From Mycolicibacterium peregrinum (GTDB lineage: Bacteria > Actinomycetota > Actinomycetes > Mycobacteriales > Mycobacteriaceae), in the NCBI RefSeq assembly GCF_001665625.1, contig NZ_LZSY01000171.1, positions 1 through 64,000 of the forward strand: a stretch of DNA of 64,000 nt. The letters run 5' to 3'. Position 1 is the first letter of the stretch, and each line of letters begins with the position of its first letter. The position numbers were made by a program, and so were the translations under genes. Shown here piece by piece: positions 58,503 through 64,000 of this stretch. The notes under the pieces are model-generated. The model had not been told where the DNA came from and did not search any database. It saw nothing but the letters and a program-made list of their open reading frames with translations.

Positions 58503-58997
58503 ATGTACTCGCCCATGCGACCGATCACTCTGGCCAAGACGGCCACCGCGGCATTGACCACTGCGCTCGTCGGCGGCCTGGCCAGTCGGCCCGCCCAGTC
58601 GAATTGGTACGAGCAGCTGCGCAAGCCGTCCTTTCAACCTCCGCGGCAAGCCTTTCCGATCGTCTGGCCGATCCTGTACACGGGAATCGCGGTGGTGTCG
58701 GCCCGCACGATCGACCGGTTGCGCACCGAGGGCCGCCAGGACGAGGCACGCGACTACACGGTGGCGCTGGCCGGCAATCTCGCCGTCAATGCCGCATGGT
58801 CGTGGGTGTTCTTCTCCCAGCGCAAGCTCGGCGCCGCGGCCGTCACCGCCGCGGCACTGACTGCCAGCAGCGCCGATCTGACCCGTCGTGCAGTGCAGGC
58901 CCAGGGTGCGCCCGGCGCCATCCTCACGCCCTATCCACTGTGGTGTGCCTTCGCCACCGCGTTGTCCACGAGGATCTGGATGCTCAACCGCAAGTGA
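58503..58997 (+). CDS. TspO/MBR-family tryptophan-rich sensory protein
   Basis: The protein has 164 residues with five membrane helices. Family signature near the N-terminus: NWYEQLRKPSFQPPRQAFPI followed by VWPILYTGIAVV. NLAVNAAWSWVFFSQRKLG lies in the middle and PYPLWCAFATALSTRIWML at the end, with the conserved Trp residues. TspO proteins bind porphyrins and lipids and are implicated in oxidative stress and tetrapyrrole handling. ATG codons at 58503 and 58515 are both possible. The promoter region is the 93-bp repeat array. Confidence 0.9.
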   Translation: MYSPMRPITLAKTATAALTTALVGGLASRPAQSNWYEQLRKPSFQPPRQAFPIVWPILYTGIAVVSARTIDRLRTEGRQDEARDYTVALAGNLAVNAAWSWVFFSQRKLGAAAVTAAALTASSADLTRRAVQAQGAPGAILTPYPLWCAFATALSTRIWMLNRK

Positions 58998-59003
58998 GCG
59001 CGA

Positions 59004-60260
59004 TCAGCTGAACGGCTTGCGCTGATCCAGGCGCCGCGACGCCAGGCCCGCACCCCGCCACACCCGCGCGACCCAGTCGTCGTCCTCTTCGGTGACCAGG
59101 TTGCCCATCACCCGAACGGCGATGTTCATCAGGAACGACGAGCGCACCGCGAGCGGTCCGGACGCCGGCAGGAACCGGGGCAACGTGAGCAGCAGGGCCA
59201 GCCGTCGGGCGATTGAGAAGCCTTGGGCGTAGTGGTCCTGCAACAGTGCGGGCCAGGCATGTGAATAGTCGCCGGAGCCCAGCAGTTCGGCCGCCAACCG
59301 GCCGGTTTCCAGCCCGTAGTCGATGCCCTCGCCGTTGAGCGGGTTGATGCACGCTGCCGCGTCGCCGACGAGCATCCAGTTGGGCCCGGCCACCCCGGAC
59401 ACCGCGCCGCCCATCGGCAGGAGCGCCGACAGCGCGGCCCGCGGCTCCCCGGAGAATCCCCATTCCTCGCGGCGCAGCTCGGTGTAATACGACAGCAGCG
59501 GTCGCAGGGCCGCGTGGGCGGGACGCTTGGCGGTCGCCAGGGCTCCCACACCGATGTTCACCTCACCGTTGCCCAGCGGGAAGATCCAGCCGTAACCCGG
59601 GAGCACCTGGCCTTCAGGGGAGCGCAGCTCCAGATGCGAGGTGATCCACGGCTCGTCGGCGCGCGGCGTGGCGATGTAGCCGCGGATAGCCGTGCCGTAC
59701 ACGGTTTCCTTGTGCCAGGTGCGGCCGAGCACGCGGCCCAGCGTCGAACGCGCGCCGTCGGCCACGATCAGATGGTTGCAGCCGATCGTAGCGCCGTCGT
59801 CGAGCTGGACGGATTCGACGTGCCCACGTGAGTCATGGCTCACACCAACGACTTTGGCGCCCAGACGCATCTTGGCGCCGTCGTCGGCGGCGACCGATCG
59901 GATCCGGTCGTCGAGTTCGGTGCGCGGGACCGCACTTCCGGTGGACGGGAACGACGGCCCGGGCCACCGCACTTCGACGTCGGCGCCGAATCCTGACATC
60001 CGCAGGCCGTGGTGCCGGATCCGGGTGTCGAGCCACGGCCCCATGCCGAGCCGTTCCAGTTCGGCAACCGCGCGCGGCGTCAGTCCGTCGCCGCAGGACT
60101 TGTCCCGCGGGAACTGCGCCGCGTCGATGACCAGCACGTCACGACCGGCTCGAGCCGCCCACGCGGCGGCCGCCGACCCGGCCGGTCCCGCGCCGACGAC
60201 GACCACGTCTGCCTGTGTAAATCCCCGGGTCGCTGCGCTCCTGCCCGCCGGTGCATCCAT
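59004..60260 (-). CDS. menJ: Menaquinone beta-isoprene reductase (MenJ), geranylgeranyl-reductase family
   Basis: The protein has 418 residues. FAD-binding Rossmann motif VVVVGAGPAGSAAAAWAARA near residue 20, DKSCGDGLTPRAV, and the second FAD motif MLVGDAAACINPLNGEGIDY. The family saturates isoprenoid double bonds; the position matches Rv0561c (MenJ), which reduces one isoprene unit of menaquinone-9. The electron donor is presumably reached through the flavin. It is divergent from the polyprenyl diphosphate synthase with only 21 bp between the starts. Confidence 0.93.
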   Translation of the reverse strand: MDAPAGRSAATRGFTQADVVVVGAGPAGSAAAAWAARAGRDVLVIDAAQFPRDKSCGDGLTPRAVAELERLGMGPWLDTRIRHHGLRMSGFGADVEVRWPGPSFPSTGSAVPRTELDDRIRSVAADDGAKMRLGAKVVGVSHDSRGHVESVQLDDGATIGCNHLIVADGARSTLGRVLGRTWHKETVYGTAIRGYIATPRADEPWITSHLELRSPEGQVLPGYGWIFPLGNGEVNIGVGALATAKRPAHAALRPLLSYYTELRREEWGFSGEPRAALSALLPMGGAVSGVAGPNWMLVGDAAACINPLNGEGIDYGLETGRLAAELLGSGDYSHAWPALLQDHYAQGFSIARRLALLLTLPRFLPASGPLAVRSSFLMNIAVRVMGNLVTEEDDDWVARVWRGAGLASRRLDQRKPFS

Positions 60261-60269
60261 GTCCCCCAG

Positions 60270-60275
60270 TATGTT
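60270..60275 (+). promoter_or_regulatory. -10 hexamer of a probable leaderless grcC1 promoter
   Basis: TATGTT lies 6 nt before the ATG at 60282. The 21-bp gap to menJ leaves no room for a conventional leader in either direction. Confidence 0.5.
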
Positions 60276-60281
60276 GGACGA

Positions 60282-61289
60282 ATGAGGACACCAGCGACTG
60301 TGGTGGCAGGCGTTGATTTCGGGGACGCGGCGTTCGCCGCCGACGTCCGGGACAGCGTCGCCAGGATCGAACAACTGATGTCTGACGAGCTGGGCAAAGC
60401 CGACGAGCTCATGGCAGAGGCGGTCCAGCATCTGTTCCAGGCCGGCGGCAAGCGGTTCCGTCCGCTGTTCACCGTGCTCTCGGCGTCGCTGGGCCCCCGG
60501 CCCGACGATCCGGACGTCGCAATCGCCGGTGCGGTGATCGAGCTGGTGCACCTGGCGACGCTGTATCACGACGACGTCATGGACGAGGCCCAGATGCGGC
60601 GCGGGGCACCGAGTGCCAACGCCCGGTGGGGCAACAACATCGCGATCCTGGCGGGTGACTATCTGTTCGCCACGGCCTCGCGGCTGGTTTCCCGGCTGGG
60701 ACCGGACGCGGTGCGTGTGATTGCTGACACATTCGCCCAGTTGGTGACGGGCCAGATGCGTGAGACCCGCGGTGCGGCCGAGCATGCCGACTCCGTCGAC
60801 CATTACCTCAAGGTGGTCTACGAGAAGACCGCCTGCCTGATCGCCGCCTCGGGGCGGTTCGGCGCGACGTTCTCGGGCGCCGATGCCGAGCAGGTCGAGC
60901 GGCTGCACCGGCTGGGCGGGATCGTGGGCACCGCGTTCCAGATCTCCGACGACATCATCGACATCGACAGCGATCCGGATGAATCGGGCAAGGTTCCGGG
61001 CACTGACCTGCGCGAAGGGGTGCACACCCTGCCGGTGCTGTACGCGCTGCGTGAGTCGGGTCCGGATTCCGACCGGCTGCGCGAATTGCTGGCCACACCC
61101 GTCGAGCGGGAAGAGGACGTGGCCGAGGCGCTGACCCTGCTGCGCCGGTCGACCGGGATGGCGCGCGCGAAGGAGACGGTGGCCGAGTACGCGGCGCAGG
61201 CCCGTGACGAGCTGGCCAGCCTTCCGGCCGGGCCCGGGCGTGACGCATTGGCCACCCTCGTGGACTACACGGTCAACCGTCACGGCTGA
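60282..61289 (+). CDS. grcC1: Trans-polyprenyl diphosphate synthase (GrcC1-like)
   Basis: The protein has 335 residues. First Asp-rich motif ATLYHDDVMDEAQMRRG and second FQISDDIIDIDSD bind the diphosphate magnesium ions; GGKRFRPLFTVL near residue 55 is the family lead-in. It elongates isoprenyl diphosphate to the long chain used for the menaquinone side chain. It corresponds to Rv0562. No chain-length claim can be made from sequence alone here. The location next to menJ supports the quinone role. Confidence 0.93.
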   Translation: MRTPATVVAGVDFGDAAFAADVRDSVARIEQLMSDELGKADELMAEAVQHLFQAGGKRFRPLFTVLSASLGPRPDDPDVAIAGAVIELVHLATLYHDDVMDEAQMRRGAPSANARWGNNIAILAGDYLFATASRLVSRLGPDAVRVIADTFAQLVTGQMRETRGAAEHADSVDHYLKVVYEKTACLIAASGRFGATFSGADAEQVERLHRLGGIVGTAFQISDDIIDIDSDPDESGKVPGTDLREGVHTLPVLYALRESGPDSDRLRELLATPVEREEDVAEALTLLRRSTGMARAKETVAEYAAQARDELASLPAGPGRDALATLVDYTVNRHG

Positions 61290-61363
61290 TTCCGGAACCA
61301 CGGACGGTAACTGAGCGTTTAATCAGCGATGGTTGCCGAGTAGTTGCCTAGGAGGAAACTGCG

Positions 61364-62248
61364 ATGACGTGGAACCCGCACGCAAACCGAATCAAGACAT
61401 TCCTGTTGCTGGTCGGTTTTTCGGCGCTGATCGTGTTCGTCGGTTCGTTGTTCGGCCGCAACGTGATGTACCTGGCGGTGCTGTTCGCCGTCGGCATGAA
61501 CGTCTACGTGTACTTCAACAGCGACAAGATGGCGCTGCGCGCGATGCACGCGCAGCCGATCACCGAGGTGCAGGCGCCCGAGATCTACCGGATCGTCCGG
61601 GAGTTGGCCACCACGGCGCATCAGCCGATGCCGCGCCTGTACATCTCCGACACCGCCAACCCCAACGCATTCGCCACCGGCCGCAACCCGCGCAACGCCG
61701 CGGTGTGCTGTACCACCGGCATTCTGCAGCTCCTCAACGAGCGTGAGCTGCGCGCGGTTCTCGGCCATGAGCTCTCCCACGTCTACAACCGCGACATCCT
61801 GATCTCGTGCGTGGCAGGCGCGATGGCGTCGGTGATCACCGCCCTGGCCAATATGGCCATGTTCGCGGGGATGTTCGGCGGCAACCGTGAGGGTACGAAT
61901 CCGCTGGCGATGCTGCTGGTTTCACTGCTGGGCCCGATCGCGGCCACCGTGGTGCGGATGGCGGTATCCCGCCAGCGCGAGTACCAGGCCGACCAGTCCG
62001 GTGCTGAATTGACCGGTGATCCACTGGCATTGGCGTCAGCGCTGCGCAAGATCTCCGGTGGCGTCGAAGCGGCACCGCTGCCTCCGCAGCCCCAACTGGC
62101 CGATCAGGCGCATCTGATGATCGCCAGCCCGTTCCGGGCCGGTGAGCGTATCGGCAAGCTGTTCTCGACCCACCCGCCGATCGACGACCGCATCCGTCGC
62201 CTGGAGGACATGGCCGGCTATGGCGGGTCAACTCCGGGCCGCTTCTAG
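61364..62248 (+). CDS. htpX: HtpX-family membrane zinc metalloprotease
   Basis: The protein has 294 residues. Two N-terminal helices (FLLLVGFSALIVFVGSLFG and MYLAVLFAVGMNVYVYF), the zinc site VLGHELSHVYNRDI (HExxH), a second helix pair, and the third ligand region RQREYQADQSGAELTGD. HtpX degrades misfolded membrane proteins under stress. The ATG follows GGAGG by 8 nt, a strong ribosome binding site. It matches Rv0563 and follows the polyprenyl synthase by 74 bp. Confidence 0.95.
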   Translation: MTWNPHANRIKTFLLLVGFSALIVFVGSLFGRNVMYLAVLFAVGMNVYVYFNSDKMALRAMHAQPITEVQAPEIYRIVRELATTAHQPMPRLYISDTANPNAFATGRNPRNAAVCCTTGILQLLNERELRAVLGHELSHVYNRDILISCVAGAMASVITALANMAMFAGMFGGNREGTNPLAMLLVSLLGPIAATVVRMAVSRQREYQADQSGAELTGDPLALASALRKISGGVEAAPLPPQPQLADQAHLMIASPFRAGERIGKLFSTHPPIDDRIRRLEDMAGYGGSTPGRF

Positions 62249-62272
62249 TCCTTCGCCGTTGAGCGCCTGAAG

Positions 62273-63076
62273 CTAGGCGAGCCGCTCCATCGCTCGCCGT
62301 GCGTACTTGCGGACCTCTGCATGCTGGGAGCCGACATACGGTGCGACGAGGTCTCGGACTCCGGCGGCTTTCATCTGGATCAGGGCTTTGAGGGCGAATG
62401 CCGTGTACGGGCTGTCCAGATAACCGACCGCCAGAGCGCGAGCCTCATCGGTTTTCACCTTTCCCAGATAGCTCACCAGCCAGCTCCGGCCGGCCATGTC
62501 GATGGGTTCGGCCAGCAGTTCGACGATCTGGGCGAAATGCCTTGCCGTGGCGACGAATGACAACGTCGACAGCGCAGCATCCTGTGCCCCGCGGGTAAGC
62601 GGAGGTTGGTGGCGGATCTGGGTCAGCATCAAGTCGACGATGTGCTGCTTGCCCTGGGCGGCGCGGTCATGCAGGTTCCAGATCAGCCCGATCCGGATGA
62701 TGTTGCGGTGATGGGTTTCCTCACCCGGGATCCGGGCTTCCAGATGGGTGAGCCAGTCAACGAAGACCGGAATGGCGGACGGCGCGGTGGTCGCCTTGAA
62801 GTGCCCGATTGTGTAGCAGCGGACGCCGACTGCGGCCAGGTCTTCCATCAGCCTGTGGTCAAATCCGTGCTGCCCGTCGACGTATCGGGCAGGCAGGTGG
62901 TCTCGCCAGTCGTCGCCGTCTGGAACATCCCACCCCTTGAGGACGGCGGGGGTCGCGCGTGGCGGTGTCGGCTGGGGGCGCGGTGGCAGCGTCGGTGGTC
63001 GACCTTCGCTCTTGGACTCGACCGCGCCGATGGCGTCGCGCAGCTGCGCGATGATGGCCTGCCGATCCGCCCCCAT
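62273..63076 (-). CDS. HEAT-repeat-like hypothetical protein
   Basis: The protein has 267 residues. Residues 20-50 are Pro-rich (PPTLPPRPQPTPPRATPAV). The rest is all-helical: VPVFVDWLTHLE-like helices, then repeats such as RSWLVSYLGKVKTDEARALA and SPYTAFALKALIQMKAAGVR, ending in SQHAEVRKYARRAMERL, which resemble HEAT/ARM repeats used in protein binding. Function unknown. A TATCGT hexamer 6 nt before the ATG supports the start at 63076 over upstream codons. It is convergent with htpX. Confidence 0.7.
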   Translation of the reverse strand: MGADRQAIIAQLRDAIGAVESKSEGRPPTLPPRPQPTPPRATPAVLKGWDVPDGDDWRDHLPARYVDGQHGFDHRLMEDLAAVGVRCYTIGHFKATTAPSAIPVFVDWLTHLEARIPGEETHHRNIIRIGLIWNLHDRAAQGKQHIVDLMLTQIRHQPPLTRGAQDAALSTLSFVATARHFAQIVELLAEPIDMAGRSWLVSYLGKVKTDEARALAVGYLDSPYTAFALKALIQMKAAGVRDLVAPYVGSQHAEVRKYARRAMERLA

Positions 63077-63082
63077 GAAGTC

Positions 63083-63088
63083 ACGATA
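63083..63088 (-). promoter_or_regulatory. -10 hexamer of a probable leaderless promoter (HEAT-like gene)
   Basis: TATCGT on the minus strand lies 6 nt before the ATG at 63076. Confidence 0.45.
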
Positions 63089-63103
63089 GCCAAGTCCGCA
63101 AAC

Positions 63104-63156
63104 GCAACGAGCGTGCGCGAACTGCTGGTCGAACAGCAGACGCGCACGCTCGTTGC
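63104..63156. repeat. Large intergenic hairpin element
   Basis: Perfect 16-bp outer arms (GCAACGAGCGTGCGCG at 63104-63119 and its complement at 63141-63156) enclose a second stem CTGCTG/CAGCAG with a 6-nt loop. It lies between the carbonic anhydrase stop and the HEAT-like gene start. It resembles the element at 41633-41692 in carrying GCAGAC. It may be a mobile REP-like sequence or a terminator. Confidence 0.7.
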
Positions 63157-63177
63157 GCAAGCCGGAGAGAACGCCCC

Positions 63178-64000
63178 TTATGCGGCGTCGGCGAGGGTCT
63201 CGATGTGGGTGGGCGTCACCCGCAACACGCCGGCGCTGGCGATGTCGTAGAACAGGCCGATGACGTTGACGCGACGGGCCAGCGGGTGAGCTTGCAGCGT
63301 CTGCACCTGCACGGCGATGTTGACCATCGACAGCTGATCGACCATGCCGAAGCCTGCCTCTGCCGCTGACTGCGCCACCGGGTGGCGGCCGTCGTCAAAC
63401 GCCTCGATCGACGGATTGCCATGGGCCAGCCACGATTCCAGATGCTTGTCGCCCGCGTCGGTCTTGCCGAGCATCGCGGTCATGGCACCGCAGCTGGAGT
63501 GTCCGCACACCACGATCGAGCTGACCTCGAGCTTGTCGACGGCGAAGGCGATGGCCGCCTCGATCGACGCGTCGGCTTGGCCGGCCGGGATCATGTTGCC
63601 GACGTTGCGCACGGTGAACAGATCACCCGGCCCGCTGCTGGTGATGACGTTGGGCACCACCCGCGAATCGGCGCAGGTGAGGAACAGCGTCTCGGGCCGC
63701 TGCGCGTGCACCAGCTCCTGCATGTGCGGGCGCAGCACCGGGGCGGTGCGACGGTGGTAGGCGGCCAGGCCGTGCAGGACTGAGGACACCTCCTCGCGCT
63801 GCCACGAGCTCCACGGCACCACGCCGGAACGCTTGTCGAACGGCGTGAAGCCGCGCATCGGCGGCCCGGCCACCGCGCTGGCCATCTCGACGGCGCCGAC
63901 ATCGTGGATGTCGACCGTGCCGCCAGTGGCCACGTGCTGGCGCTGCCACTCTTCGATCGTCTCGTGCGCGGCGTGGTCGATGAAGTCGACCGACAGTTCC
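63178..64000 (-). CDS. C-terminal carbonic anhydrase domain of a SulP-family fusion (5' end cut off)
   Basis: The frame is open through the right edge, so only the C-terminal ~273 residues are seen. The visible part begins with ELSVDFIDHAAHETIEEWQR, a probable STAS-like end of a SulP anion transporter. A beta-carbonic anhydrase domain follows: zinc ligands in FLTCADSRVVPN (CxDSR) and VVCGHSSCGAMTA (HxxC), and RNVGNMIPA. The closest known layout is the SulP-carbonic anhydrase fusion of mycobacteria (Rv3273 type), which would couple bicarbonate transport and hydration. A GTG at 63933 could falsely appear as the start of a free enzyme. Confidence 0.85.
   Translation of the reverse strand, partial: ELSVDFIDHAAHETIEEWQRQHVATGGTVDIHDVGAVEMASAVAGPPMRGFTPFDKRSGVVPWSSWQREEVSSVLHGLAAYHRRTAPVLRPHMQELVHAQRPETLFLTCADSRVVPNVITSSGPGDLFTVRNVGNMIPAGQADASIEAAIAFAVDKLEVSSIVVCGHSSCGAMTAMLGKTDAGDKHLESWLAHGNPSIEAFDDGRHPVAQSAAEAGFGMVDQLSMVNIAVQVQTLQAHPLARRVNVIGLFYDIASAGVLRVTPTHIETLADAA

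Noticed and set aside
59004..61301. 765-codon frame on the minus strand extending menJ upstream
   Set aside because: The part beyond 60260 is antisense to the polyprenyl diphosphate synthase, and MenJ begins with its FAD motif shortly after 60260.
1..64000. tRNA or rRNA genes
   Set aside because: No cloverleaf-like sequence with a TTC-type T-loop or any conserved rRNA stretch was noticed while reading the intergenic regions.

Overview
The window is high-GC actinobacterial chromosome and almost certainly comes from a rapidly growing mycobacterium (Mycobacterium/Mycolicibacterium). Evidence: an MmpS/MmpL pair, a complete yrbE-mce operon, an antigen-85-like esterase, F420-type enzymes (a Ddn-like protein and luciferase-like oxidoreductases), frequent GTG/TTG starts, and a backbone that follows the M. 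tuberculosis order Rv0542c to Rv0563 as I remember it. No rRNA, tRNA, insertion sequence, integrase or CRISPR array was seen. Nothing was searched; family names come from recognising the sequences.

Layout. (1) 1-6 kb: a DUF732 fragment and a MmpS/MmpL exporter divergent from a TetR regulator, then a GNAT acetyltransferase and a PPOX flavoprotein. (2) 6-10 kb: menE, a DUF3349 gene, pitA, a small membrane protein, a second DUF3349 gene and a VOC protein. (3) 10.1-16.5 kb: an accessory catabolic block (PucR regulator, APC permease, two SDRs, ureohydrolase, NodB-type hydrolase) between the Rv0546c-like and Rv0547c-like genes. (4) 16.5-24.2 kb: an SDR, a PPOX protein, menB, an HdeA-like lipoprotein, a Ddn-like protein, a HAD hydrolase, an ECF42-type sigma factor, fadD8 and the DGPF/YCII gene. 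(5) 24.4-38.7 kb: amidohydrolase, acyl-CoA ligase, Ag85-like esterase, menC, two tandem LLM oxidoreductases like Rv2951c, two DJ-1/PfpI genes, bpoC, menD, a DUF3592 protein, a DsbA-like lipoprotein and mgtA. (6) 38.7-43.4 kb: haloperoxidase-like hydrolase, a short-type aconitase, an SDR and menG. (7) 43.5-54.4 kb, minus strand: yrbEA-yrbEB-mceA to mceF, an Mce-associated protein and two MpaB-type proteins. (8) 54.7-64 kb: a Tat-exported FAD protein, a CobW-like GTPase, ppnP, a small HTH gene and tspO separated by a 93-bp repeat array, menJ, a polyprenyl diphosphate synthase, htpX, a repeat protein, and the carbonic anhydrase end of a SulP fusion.

How the genes work together. menD, menC, menE, menB and menG build and methylate the menaquinone ring, the polyprenyl synthase supplies the side chain, and menJ saturates one isoprene unit. 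This dispersed menaquinone locus is interrupted by accessory blocks, mostly transport, redox or catabolic. The mce operon would encode a lipid importer in the envelope. Several genes have a TAnnnT hexamer 6-7 nt before the start codon, the arrangement of leaderless mycobacterial promoters.

Most unusual non-coding features: a 93-bp tandem repeat carrying four evenly spaced CGTCAA/TTGACG dyads between the HTH gene and tspO; four large intergenic hairpin elements near 21.7, 41.6, 43.4 and 63.1 kb; a PHO-box-like repeat before pitA; a KstR-type box at fadD8; a Zur-like box at the CobW gene; and a 19-codon leader ORF overlapping the mmpS start.
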